Below are positions 9,576-20,257 of a stretch of 64,000 bases of DNA, in pieces. Origin of the DNA: Catonia carolina. Its lineage: Eukaryota > Arthropoda > Insecta > Hemiptera > Achilidae. Location of the stretch: NCBI GenBank assembly GCA_035578175.1, contig JAQMRL010000001.1, positions 55,885,553 through 55,949,552 of the forward strand, written 5' to 3'. How positions within the stretch are numbered: position 1 is the first letter of the stretch; each line of letters opens with the position of its first letter. Position numbers and translations under genes: made by a program. Below the pieces are notes generated by a model, which did no database searches, was not told where the DNA came from, and saw only the letters and a list, made by a program, of their open reading frames with translations.

Positions 9576-11925
9576 CTCCAGCAGCGCTTCGCGCTGCTTC
9601 CGTGTCTCGGCCTCAGAGGGGTAGGTGGATCAGAATTCATGTGTGGATCAGAACCATTTGCCACAAGGTGAATGAATGAATGAACGTTACGTACCTGTAA
9701 CGTTTTGTTAATAAAAATTTGCCTAAAAAACCGTTTTGAAGGTGTAAAGATAGGAATACCTGAAAACGGTAAACCCCAAAAAACCGAAATTTGGTTTTTG
9801 TAGTTTACTCAGCGGACCGGTGGGTTAAGGGAAACTTTGGTTATATAATGTTGAAGTACGTTTTTGTGGGGCACAAAACAGGTGCATGCCTGTCCCAATG
9901 TTCCTATTATTCACCGTTAAGGAGATAAAGAAATATAACCTCTACCGCAGGCTAGAGGGTTCTAATTGAAAATTTTCGGGTTATCAAATTTTTGTGTAAT
10001 TTTTAACGCTAAACAACATGCCGTCAAAAGACTTTTTGTATTCTAAAAATGAAACATTTCATATATTTTGGATAAGGGTAGCGACCCCCGTAAGACCCTG
10101 ATTTAAAATTTGGAACATTACCCGTGATCCTAAAGGTACGTGTAACTGTTTATATACATAAATTTGACGAAATAACCCATTTTGAAGGTGTAAAGAGAGA
10201 ACAATATGAAAACGGCAAACCCCAAAAAGCCGAAATTTTGTTTTTTGAGTTTTCTCACCAAACCGGCAAGTTAAGGGCAACAATGGCTATATAGTTTTAA
10301 AGTACTTTGCAAGGGGTACAAAAAATATTCTACACAATTTTTCTCTACGATGCACCGTTTAGGAGATAAAAAATACAACCCCTACCGCAGGCTAGAGGGT
10401 GCTGATTGAGAATTTTCGGGTTATCAAATTTTTGTGTAATTTTTAACGCCAAACAACATGCCGGTAACAGATTTTTTATGTTCTAAAAATTTACAATTTT
10501 CATTATTTTAAGATAAGGGTAGCAACACCCGTAGGACCTTGATTTAAAATTTGAAAAATTTCCCATAATACGGAGGATACGTGTAATGCGGTCCTAGCAA
10601 AAATTTGCCAAAGAAACCCGTTTTGATGGTGTTACAAAAGAAAACTTGAAAATTGCAACCCCAAAAAAGCCGAAATTTTGTTTTTTTAGTTTTCTCACCG
10701 AACCGGCAAGTTGAGAACAACGAAAGCTATATGGTTTTGAAGTACATTAAAAGGGGTACAAAAAATATTCTATACAATTTATTTTTACGATGCACAGTTT
10801 AGAAGATAAAAAAATACAAACCCTACTGCAAAAAAGAGGGTGCAACTTTAAAATTTTCGGATTATCATATTTTTATGAATTTTTAACTCCAAACAACATA
10901 CCGTTAACAGATTTTTTAATTTATAAAAATTTAAAAATTTCATAAATTTTAAATAAGGGTACCAAACCCCGTAGAACCCCGATCTAAAATTTGAAAAGTG
11001 ATCCGTGATTCCGGGAGTTAGTGTAATGTGGTCCTAATACAAAATTGTCAATGAAACCTGTGTTCGTGGTGTTACAAAGAAAAACCTAAAAACTGCAACC
11101 CCGAAAAAGCCGAATTTTTGTTTTTTGAGTTTTTCCAGCAAACCGGCGGGTTAAGGGCAATTTTTTATATATGGTCTTAACGTACTTCGGGAGGGGAACA
11201 AAAATGGTCGCAGTGGCCTTTGCGCTACGAAACTTCGTTAAAAAGTTTGAAACATTCGCGCGCCTCCTCTGAGCTTTCGAAAAGAGATACTTTATATTTC
11301 GGATTTTTCCCGGGGGTTTCAGCCGACGCCCGAGAAAAAAGGTCCTCAGAGATTTTGCTTCTAGAGACCTCCTATAGGCGAGAATTTCCGTCAGTGAGTC
11401 ATTAGTAGCTGGGGCTTTATATATTATAGACTCGCCACCTCAGCGGCGCTTCGCGCCGCTTCAGTGGTGAGGCAGGGGGCTCCGCCCCCTGCACCCCCCT
11501 CACCACTCCAGCGGCGCTTCGCGCCGCTGGAGTGCCTCGCATCAGAGGGGTAGGTGGATCAGAATTCATTATTGGATCAGAACCATTTGCCACAAAGTGA
11601 AGTTCAGTCTACAATGAGTTTGCGTGGATCACAATATTTTGAAATTTTAACATATGAAAGGTTAAAGTTGAAGTTTGAAGTTTTAAAAGTTAAAGAGTTG
11701 AAGGTTTTGAAGTTTTAGGTTAATAATATATAATATTTGAAATAATAATAGTTTTAAAATTTAACTTTGATTGTTGAGGTTTGAATGTATGATACTATGA
11801 GTTTTTCGTTTACTTATGTGATCTGGAGTTGCGACTTGAAAATTTTCGGATCACCAAATTTGAAAAATTGAAGTTTCAACGTTTGAAGTTTTGAAATTTT
11901 AGTAATTAAAACTTAGTAATTAAAA
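9571..11925. repeat. Satellite-like family C, block 1
   Basis: A GC-rich module starting ACTCGCCAC with hairpin AGCAGCGCTTCGCGCTGCTT (9571-9660) is followed by four tandem units of about 440 bp; the CCGAAATTT anchor lies near 9784, 10230, 10670 and 11110. A second module follows at 11432-11530 with GCGGCGC-TTC-GCGCCGC and AGGGGGC-TCC-GCCCCCT hairpins. The part at 11430-11910 is nearly identical to 59585-60040. No transposase or convincing ORF is seen. Confidence 0.8.
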
Positions 11926-11928
11926 CTT

Positions 11929-12020
11929 AGTAATTTAAGTTGCTTCTACGAAAAGCAATAAAAGTTCGTTACTGCGGTAATTAACTTTTATTGCTTTTCG
12001 TAGAAGCAACTTAAATTACT
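11929..12020. repeat. Perfect inverted repeat, 38-bp arms
   Basis: Left arm 11929-11966 is the exact reverse complement of 11983-12020, separated by a 16-base loop. The arms contain TTGCTTTTCGTAGAAGCAAC, part of the 126-bp unit that follows, so the repeat is a head-to-head junction of array units. Confidence 0.9.
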
Positions 12021-12625
12021 CAGTACTGAAATTTATCTTTTGACGATGTAATATGTTAATATCTATAATAAAAAGAAAATTTCTGTTCGTTACTGCAGTA
12101 ATTATCTTTATTGCTTTTCGTTGAAACATAATTAGCTTAAATTACTCTGTAATAAAATCTATCTTTTGACGATGAACTATGTTATTATCTATAATAAAAA
12201 GAAAATTGCTGTTCGTTACTGCAGTAATTATCTTTATTGCTTTTCGTTGAAACATGACTAGCTTAAATTACTTAGTAATAAAATTTATTTTCTAAAGTTG
12301 TACTGTGTTATTATCTATAATAAAAAGAAAATTGACGTTCGTTACGTCAGGAATTATCTTTATTGCTTTTCGTAGAAACATGACTAACTTAAATTACATA
12401 GTAATAAAATTTATTTTCTTAAGTACGACTGTGTTATTATCTATAATAAAATGAAATTTTACGTTCGTTACTGCGGTAATTAACTTTTATGTTTTTCGTA
12501 GAAACATAATTAGCTTAAATTACTTAGTAGTAAAATTTATTTTCTGAAGTTGTGCTGTGTTATTATCTATAATAAAAAGATAATTGACGTTCGTTATAGT
12601 AGCTATAAAACAAAATTATGGTAAT
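12021..12625. repeat. Tandem array, 126-bp unit
   Basis: The anchor ATCTATAATAAAA recurs at 12061, 12187, 12313, 12439 and 12565, exactly 126 bases apart. Units contain a conserved TTTATTGCTTTTCGTnGAAAC block. This is a five-copy array that begins in the inverted repeat at 11929-12020. Confidence 0.9.
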
Positions 12626-13945
12626 AAAAACAGTCATTAAGTTTATCAGTCGTAAAAGATAATTATAGTGGCAGCAGAAAAAAGCTCATTTTACATCTAC
12701 TCATTCTTGCTAATATAAAGTTGAGATAAGTTATTCTACACATTTTTTTGTTATATAGCACTACAAGTCATTTGATAAGTGTCAGATATCCTACAAAAAT
12801 AAAAACATGACAGGTATCCTATAAAAATATTGAAAATTGCTGTTGATTTTGAAAGAACATTATCTGAAAGAACATTGAACTCATGATGTCAAGTTCATAC
12901 CACTGCACTATACAATTCCTTTGTCATTATACTCATATTGCTCGCAAAAACATAGCGAAAAGTATGGCATTTAGTATTTGCCAAAAGTATTCATGTCTAA
13001 CGAGAAAAAAAAACTTGAAGCAGAAATATATTTCTTTTTAATAAAAAAAAATTATTTAGAAAGTCACAGAAAGGCGGTATTTGACCGTGAAATCACATAT
13101 GTTTGTTAAATGCATCGTGACGTCGCATATGTCACGTAGACAAACAAAGTAATATTATCTTTCATAGTACTATACGCAATACTGTGATATAACATTTATT
13201 AAAAACTATGCATTGTTAAACACATACAATAAAAAAAATTATAAATTCCTACATGTAACTCTGATATGGCACGATAACACAATGTTGCCATGTCTACACT
13301 GTAAAAAAAAATTAAATAAACTTATAAAACTTATTTCCATTGAATAATTATAACTGTAACTACTGAAAGAAAGACAGAATTATTCACTAAGATCTCATAA
13401 TGGTAATATAAATCCACAATATTTTCATCTCATAACGACGCTAAAAGAAAACAATACAATTATACACATTCCAAAGCCGCATATCTTGTACATAACCCTG
13501 AAAAAAACCTACATTAACATAAAATATAACTCCATAATTTCTGGAAAAGAAATTTATTTAAAAAAAAGATCACTGTCTAGAATCAACCTTGGCGCTTCCA
13601 CCATGTCAGATATCCTACAAAAATAAAAACATGACAGGTATCCTATAAAAATATTGAAAATTGCTGTTGATTTTAAAATACATGTCATATGTAATAATTT
13701 GAAACTTGTATTGTGCCTGTAATAAAAGTAGGGAAGATTATTATTAAAATGTACCGTGTTTAAGAAGCACGAGAATTAGTGTTTCCTTTGAACAGGATTT
13801 AATTTAAAAAAAAATTCTTTAATTTAAAGTATGATTTTGTTGTTCGTGAGGTAGTGTGAGTGTTTAAACCGCATTCCAAGTAGATGTCTCCATTCTTCTA
13901 CTTCATACAGCTGTAATAACCTGCAAATATCACTCCACCACTTAC
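12626..13945. repeat. Non-coding with 75-bp direct repeat
   Basis: 12780-12854 and 13604-13678 are 75-bp direct repeats with one mismatch noticed, 824 bases apart. The sequence between has no gene. It may be a small element with terminal direct repeats or a local duplication. Confidence 0.6.
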
Positions 13946-14016
13946 CTGTTTTAAAATAATCTATATTAAAGGTTGCCTCCACCAGGACGTCGTAGAACGG
14001 CCCAACGTCCAAGACC
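13946..14016 (-). CDS. Candidate host exon, unidentified
   Basis: On the minus strand a 71-base open segment is preceded by AAATTTCAG, a good acceptor, and followed by ACAG|GTAAGT, a consensus donor. The interior translates to VLDVGPFYDVLVEATFNIDY then FKT with no stop, and its G+C is higher than the surroundings. The length (1+69+1) leaves split codons at both ends. I do not recognise the protein. A CpG-richer stretch at 15290-15420, upstream on this strand, could be a promoter, but no continuous gene model can be built from the window, so this remains a candidate. Confidence 0.3.
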
Positions 14017-14590
14017 CTGAAATTTCCTATGAAGGAATTTAAAAAAAGGAAAGTTTGGGGGAAGTTTTGATAGGAGAATCAAAACCATGTTTCCAGTTGT
14101 TACTGTGAAATATCAGCTCAGATTTCTCTAGAGAGCCACTGTTCTCGCTTTGTGGTTTGCGAGAAAGTACGGCTGTTTTCAGATTACGGAATCCTTTCAG
14201 ACAGTGAACATAAATTTTGTAACCAAAACATATTGCAACTTAATAAAAATCACCATACAAGGCCATTGGTGAATAAATCTTGGAGAAACAAGAAATTTCA
14301 GTAAATTCCCCAAGACATATACCTTTTTGTGTTTATAAATAAGCAAACACGGTGCAGTGTTTAATATGGAGGTTCAAAAATAAATTTTGTAGGTACAGAA
14401 TCTTTAAAACAGTACCCAGAAGCGTTATAACTGTACTGAATAACGTTCATTCAAGTATCACCCATTATGAATACAATTCAATGTTGGAGTACATCCATCT
14501 GAAAAACTTATTTCTAAGACTAGACTAACAAAACAGGAAGATATTCTTTTAAAATAAAAAACAAGAGACGAATTTTAGTTCAATAACATG
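14017..14590. other. Non-coding
   Basis: No gene, repeat or RNA recognised. Confidence 0.4.
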
Positions 14591-14599
14591 TTTAATTTA

Positions 14600-15240
14600 A
14601 ATAATATTTCTTTTTTTTTTTAAATTGAACAGAATTAAATTATTTTTGTAAATTATTTTAATATTTATATATTTTAAATGTTTTCAAAGTATTTAATTTA
14701 AAAGTTTTTAACATTTTAAATTTGAACAGAATTTAAATTATTTTTGTTAATTATTTTAATATTTACATATTTCAAATGCATTTAAGGTATTTAATTTAAA
14801 GTTTTTAACATTTTATGATTAAAATTTTGTTCTTATTATGGGCCCTTTGTTATTATTCTTTAATATTATTATTATTATTATTATTTAATTAAAAAAAAAC
14901 TAAATGATTTTACTAATTCTACATGAAACTTTATTTATTTACTATTATGTTATTATTATTAAATTGTTTACCATTATTTAATTGTTATATTTTCCATTTA
15001 AATGGTTAAAAAAAAGTTATTTTTTTTCTAATTCTACATAAAACTTTATTTATCTACTATTACGCAACTATTATTTAATTATTTACTATTATGTAATTAT
15101 TAATTAATTGTTTACCATTATTTAATTATTATATTTTCCATTTAAATGGTTAAAAAAAAAAGGTTATTTTTTTCCTTTTCTTCATTTTTTTTTATTTTAA
15201 TCTTTTTTTTTAATTTTAAGACAAGAAAATTTAAGAAAAT
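14600..15240. repeat. Very AT-rich, two tandem duplications
   Basis: A unit of about 102 bp is duplicated at 14622-14722 and 14724-14826. Another of about 125 bp, ending ATTTAAATGGTTAAAAAAAA, is duplicated near 14905-15020 and 15025-15165. A short (TTA)n run lies at about 14865-14885. Confidence 0.65.
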
Positions 15241-15249
15241 TACCTTTTT

Positions 15250-15600
15250 TAGTGAGTATCCAAACACAGCACCTTAGAAGTACGACTTTACGCGTACACA
15301 ATTGAAAAAACACTCTGACGATCTTCTGCACACACACGGCTGACCGGGGCGCTAATTACCGGCGTACGGAGGGGGAAAACCAATCAAACTAGCCGTTATG
15401 AAAGGCGTTGGCAAACCGACTTAAAACAAACACGTTAATTGGCTGCAAAAAGTGCTGAAGTAACTGTAGGCCCCTCTACAAAAAGTACGTAGAGGTGGAA
15501 CTTAAAAACTGTTCCCAGGCTCTGGAATTGCAAAATAAGGGCTTTAAACAGTGAGAAACGAAAATAGGCCTTCAGGCCTCCTTATTTCCCACGAGAAAAC
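15250..15600 (-). promoter_or_regulatory. CpG-richer island, possible promoter
   Basis: A stretch with several CpGs stands out from AT-rich flanks. On the minus strand it has a CCAAT-type element (ATTGG near 15380) and, downstream, ACTAAAAAAG|GTAATT, which could be a 5' splice site at about 15247. It lies upstream of the candidate exon at 13946-14016. It could equally be the end of an unknown element. Confidence 0.2.
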
Positions 15601-16250
15601 GGTATGTAAAAACATGTGTAATAAAACCAACTAGAATAAACTAATAAAACGTGATTTCTTTATGAAATAATAAAAATTATTGAAAAGAAATACGCTATGT
15701 AAAATTACAAACTTTTATTCATAATAAAATAATATTTTTCTTCTTTAACGAATAAAGAAAAAAAAACACCATTTTAATTATTTTAAAAAGACAAAATTTG
15801 ATCAACTCCAAGGGTCTAGGGAGATTTCCAACAAAAGTCGAAAATTTGGAATAGTAAAGTCAAAAACTTTACAATAAGCATTCTTACCACTAAACTTTAT
15901 GTGATGCCCATTTCAATAAACATTACTTAATATTGTATACTTTCCAGGACTTAACATAAAACAAAAATATCTTACTCTTCTGCCGCCAGAAGTACATTAT
16001 CCAAGTCCCTGTAGGCCTAAAGCAAAATTTAACATTTTACAACATATTTTCTCCTGTAGTACTACCCTATAAAGAGTTAAGTAAATCAAGTACCGAGTGG
16101 GTGGAAACAACTTGCATGCAGCACAGCAAATGAGTAACTTAATGGGATTGCTTACTACTGTAGTGAATAAACTCTGCAAATAAAAAATCTAAGGGTCGGC
16201 TGCTGGAACTTATACGGTTTGTTGCTTCGTGTGCAAGAAATCGAACTTTA
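15601..16250. other. Non-coding
   Basis: No gene or recognisable repeat. Confidence 0.4.
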
Positions 16251-16254
16251 ACTT

Positions 16255-17260
16255 AACTTAAATATATTAGGTGTGCTCATATTTTCTGAAACCAATTTTA
16301 CAAATCTAATCTATTTAAAATTAAACGGATATTCTTTTTACAACACTAACCATACTGATGGAACTGCTCATGGTGGTACGGAAATTTTAATTCGAAATTC
16401 GATTAAACATTGCGAACTTTCGGGATATAAAACTGGCCAATTACAGTTAAATATAAAATACATATATAAAACTACAATTCAAGTTAAAGATTGGTTTGTT
16501 GATTCAGTGATTACTTCTGTGTACTACCACCAAGGGCACACTCAGCAAAATATGTTATTCGACTTTTTTTAAAACTTTAGGACAGAGATATGTAGCAGGT
16601 GGAGAATGGAACTCGACCTTGTTCCTTAGGGTTCCAGTCTGATAAATCCTCATGAACCAGAATTAAAAGTATGTTTTGATGCTCATAGTTTTGTCACAAT
16701 GTTGACGGGACAACCAACATACTGGCCAACAGATAGTTGCTTCAAACAAAATTCAGGAATGTTTAGACCAAATCCTACCATGGCTTCAAAAATGGAAAGT
16801 GAAGATAAATACTGCAAATTCGCAGCATGTTACATTTATAATTCGGAGAAATACCTGTCCACCAGTAATATTAGGAGGTATTGATTTACAAAGAAGTGAA
16901 GTTGTAAAGTACCTGTGTATGCATCTTGACAGGTGGTTAACTTAAAAAACCCATAACAGAATGTAGAAGAATGAATTAGATCTAAAATACAAAAGGATGT
17001 ACTGGCTGATAGAGGTTCCAGAAAAAGGTTCTTCGGGCTATTAAAAGAGCACTATGGTTTGCAAAAATGCAGAAATACAACATTATTGTAATCTTCCTGA
17101 TGTAATAGACGAGGTCAGGCGTTTTAATTGAAAATATTAGGCAAGACTTGAAAGTCACAAAAACGATTTAGCCATTAGTCTTCTAAACAATGCGGAAGAA
17201 GTTAGGCACCTGAATCGTTACCATTTTTTGCACTTGTCTGAAAGAGTTTAAAGGTACATA
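16255..17260 (+). pseudogene. Jockey-clade LINE, internally deleted
   Basis: The first part translates as the N-terminal endonuclease domain (SETNFTN, then NHTDGTAHGGTEILIRNSIK, SVYYHQGHT and GQRYVAGGEWN). After a jump near 16620-16690 it resumes deep in the RT thumb and C-terminus: LQKWKVKINTANSQHVTF, RRNTCPPVILGG, YLCMHLDRWLT and finally ARLESHKNDLAISLLNNAEE. These are characteristic Jockey-clade blocks. Most of the RT, including the catalytic aspartates, is deleted, and stops are present. It is a dead copy. Confidence 0.85.
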
Positions 17261-18880
17261 GTGAAAAGTATTCCCTATTGTAAAAGAAAAAATATCTTTG
17301 TACATTGTAATTTTCTCTTTTAACAAATGAATAATTGATATTATGAAAAGTACTCAGGGTAATGAGGCCTCAACTTGTCATTTGTTAATTCAAAAGATTT
17401 GTTTATAGTTTATTTTTAATAAACAGATTGCAAATAATGTTATTAAAATAAAGTTATACTGTGGTTACCAACAAAATTGTCGTTATGGAAAATAACATTG
17501 GATAATGTACTGTCAACATTAACACTTATTCAAAGGGTGTAACCTTATTTTTATTTTTTCAGTCGTTAAAAAAATAGAAAAAATGAGTCTTCAAAAAATT
17601 TTAAACAACTAATTTGATTTTTATTAATAATACAAGGTGACAAAATTAAATATACACATTATGAGAGGCAATTTATTAGCCATAAATATGTTAGTAGCTT
17701 TCGAGTCATTTTTGGACGAGGCGTTTTTACCAAATCAGGAGGTGTCTTTATCAGGTATTTAAGAGTTATATACACAACATGAAAAGCAACATTTTAGACG
17801 TAAATATATTTGTAGCATTGGAGTCATTTTTTGGGTGAGGTGTTTTTATTAGGTCAGGAGGTGTCTTTATCAGATATTTAACAGGTACATACACAACATG
17901 AGGGGCAATGTATTAGACGTAAATATGTTTGTACCATTTAAGACATTTTTGGCCAAGGCATCTTTATCAGGTAATTAAACAACTGAAATATGGCATGTGC
18001 AATAAGCTAGAGACTATTAAGGTTGCCTACTAAAAAATGCTATTAATTGTAATTGTAGCCATACAAATTTTTAAAATTAAGGTCAGATTTATAAATTAAA
18101 ATTTCCATTTAATTAATTACATTAAGTAATTCATTTAACATGATACCGTTCTTCCCAGCAAATTTGACGTGTAGAGAAATTAACATTGGACAATGTATTG
18201 TCAACATTAACACTATTAAAAAGGTGTAATTTTACGTTTATTACTCCAGTCGTTTGAAAGTCGAATGAAAATGAGTTTACGAAAGATTGTTAAAATTTTT
18301 ATTAAAAAGAGAATAATATAAAATACGACATATATATATGAGGTGTAAAATTAAAGTGATCATTCCGGTATTAGAGGCAAGTATGTAGTAGTCTATATCT
18401 GGTAATAGGCGTGTATTATCTGGTACGAGGCTGCTTGTAACATCCGGTGTGAGGCTTGAGAGTTTTTTAGAGGCATTTATTATTAGTTTGTCATAATTCG
18501 GTGTTTTTTTTTGTTTGGTCGTAATCGGTATAATGTACTACTCTCCTCTGGTTTCATATGTACTTCGTCTTCTCACTGGTGTTTGTATTTGGTACTTCCT
18601 CCTCTTGGTTCTTTGTTAATTTCACTTTAAATTTTCTATTGTGGCGGGGACCAACTCTTAAATACAGAGTTTCACCGAACGTCATTTTGTAATTTACTAC
18701 ACGGTTTTAAAGAACATTGTGCGAATATTCGCACAGGTCTACTATGCTAGTTATATTAATATGTATTCATTTATTTCTTGAAAACTTCAATCTGTGATCT
18801 TCAAATATAAATAGTTACGGTCTTCTATAGTGGTTTGTAACCTAAGTATTGTTTTTAATAAGCTGATGGATTTTTTATAG
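17261..18880. repeat. Non-coding with 118-bp tandem array and nested duplicates
   Basis: Three units of about 118 bp occur at 17640-17995 (the anchor CATTTTTGG recurs near 17707, 17825 and 17944). Sequences at 17500-17640 and 18180-18320 (ACATTGGA.AATGTA.TGTCAACATTAACAC) are direct repeats that flank it. No ORF. Confidence 0.65.
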
Positions 18881-18881
18881 A

Positions 18882-18920
18882 ATATGTTGTTTAGGTCAAC
18901 AGCCGATAGGCTGGTTTGAA
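18882..18920 (+). repeat. Dispersed repeat family A, 5' fragment
   Basis: Only the first 39 bases or so of family A survive (TTGTTTAGGTCAACAGCC to GGTTTGAAC). It stops six bases before the broken end of the left Gypsy copy, so the same break truncated both. Confidence 0.7.
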
Positions 18921-19114
18921 CAATTATACATGGGCTGGCTGCAGCGGTACTCCAGGGACAGGCTCCCTTAAGAGCGACATTTCTGATCCTGTATCCACCA
19001 ACAACACCCTAGTCTGGCCTCCGATCTCAGTGGTCACTAAAATTCCTTCCTGGTCGGTCCGCACATTCGGCACCCAGCAGGTCCCTTGCGTTACTGGCTT
19101 GTCGTCGGGACGCC

Positions 19115-20227
19115 CTACAAGCCGTTCTCGTTTGGGGACGCCGCCCCGTCGCCGTTTCCTACCACCTTAGATGTGTTTGACACTCCCGGATCCCTCCGCT
19201 CGGTGTACCGCCTTGGGCATCGAGCGGCAAAGTGGCCAGCCACGCCGCAGACAAAGCAATTCCCGCGTCGGTTATTACTTCTAGGCTCATCTTGGGGCCG
19301 GAATCTCCCTCTACCTTCTCTACTTGCAGTGCGCGTCGCTGGCGGTCTTTGTCGGTTGGCGCAGTCTCGCGCGAAATGCCCCCTGCCCCCACAGGTAAAG
19401 CACACTCCCGGCGTTGGCGATGTTACTCTCTTGGTTGACGAAGCAGTGACCGCATTAAGGTTACTACATGGCGGTTCACCGAATATTCCGAATATCTCCC
19501 CGGCCCGTCGGTGTGCCGGTCGTACCTGGCTCACTCGTTCAGCCACGCCTATAGCTTCCTCCAAGTCCTTGGGCGGATAGATCTGCAAGGCGTCCGCAGC
19601 GGGGCCCACCAATCCTCTAACGAAAGCAGCCAACAACGTGCGATCCAGTTGTGCACGCGCCCACTGCGCCGCCGCCGCATCCGATGGCAGAGGCATAGCC
19701 TCCACGGCTAGTTTCCGGCAACGATCGGCGAAAGCCCTCGGGTCTTCTCCATGTTCCTGCTTCGCGGTATTCAAAGCTAGCAAGAAGCGTTCCGGGTCAC
19801 GATTCCCCAAGAAGCGGTCTCGTAGTACCTTAGTATACTGTTCAAACTTAGACCTCCGGTCGTTCAACTCGGGGTGAGCGTCTAAACAGGACGCCGCGGC
19901 TCCAGAAACCTTGAGTCTGCAAATGGTTTTTCGGTCTTCGTCATCCCAATTCCCGGTCCTGGCCACTAACTCCAGATTCCCCAGGAATTCCTCTACAGTC
20001 GGACCACTTACGTCACCAGTCCATACCTTTATTAGAGACTGCAAACCTAAGTCTCTTTTAGAGCGGCCGGGGCTAGCGTTCCGATTCTGCACCTGTGTTC
20101 TCAGCGTCTGCACCTCTCCGGCTAGCTGTTCCCGCTCCCCTACCACCCTGTCCTTGTATGCTACGAGCTCTTGGTTGGCGAGTGTGAGCTCCTCTATCTG
20201 CCGCTGAAGTTCTGGTACGGTAGCCAT
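19115..20227 (-). CDS. gag: Gypsy Gag polyprotein (left copy)
   Basis: The ORF is intact and encodes 371 residues from the first ATG, 30 bases inside the internal region. The N-terminal 50 residues form a coiled-coil-like segment (MATVPELQRQIEELTLANQE). A capsid-like middle follows, then two CCHC zinc knuckles (CFTCGGRGHFARDC about residue 276 and CFVCGVAGHFAARC about 324) typical of nucleocapsid. It differs from the right copy at few positions, for example Arg versus Cys in LRD(R/C)FLGN. With no pol downstream this copy cannot move on its own. Confidence 0.9.
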   Translation of the reverse strand: MATVPELQRQIEELTLANQELVAYKDRVVGEREQLAGEVQTLRTQVQNRNASPGRSKRDLGLQSLIKVWTGDVSGPTVEEFLGNLELVARTGNWDDEDRKTICRLKVSGAAASCLDAHPELNDRRSKFEQYTKVLRDRFLGNRDPERFLLALNTAKQEHGEDPRAFADRCRKLAVEAMPLPSDAAAAQWARAQLDRTLLAAFVRGLVGPAADALQIYPPKDLEEAIGVAERVSQVRPAHRRAGEIFGIFGEPPCSNLNAVTASSTKRVTSPTPGVCFTCGGRGHFARDCANRQRPPATRTASREGRGRFRPQDEPRSNNRRGNCFVCGVAGHFAARCPRRYTERRDPGVSNTSKVVGNGDGAASPNENGL

Positions 20228-20238
20228 TTTTGCAGGGT

Positions 20239-20256
20239 ACCCCACACCTGACACCA
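20239..20256 (-). promoter_or_regulatory. Primer binding site, tRNA-Leu type
   Basis: On the minus strand TGGTGTCAGGTGTGGGGT follows the LTR after one base. It matches, from memory, about 16 of 18 positions of the complement of a tRNA-Leu(CAG) 3' end including CCA. Confidence 0.7.
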
Positions 20257-20257
20257 A

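Noticed and set aside
19086..19580. 164-codon ORF antisense to gag (mirrored at 36352-36846)
   Set aside because: Shadow of the GC-rich gag coding strand, with no domain of its own.
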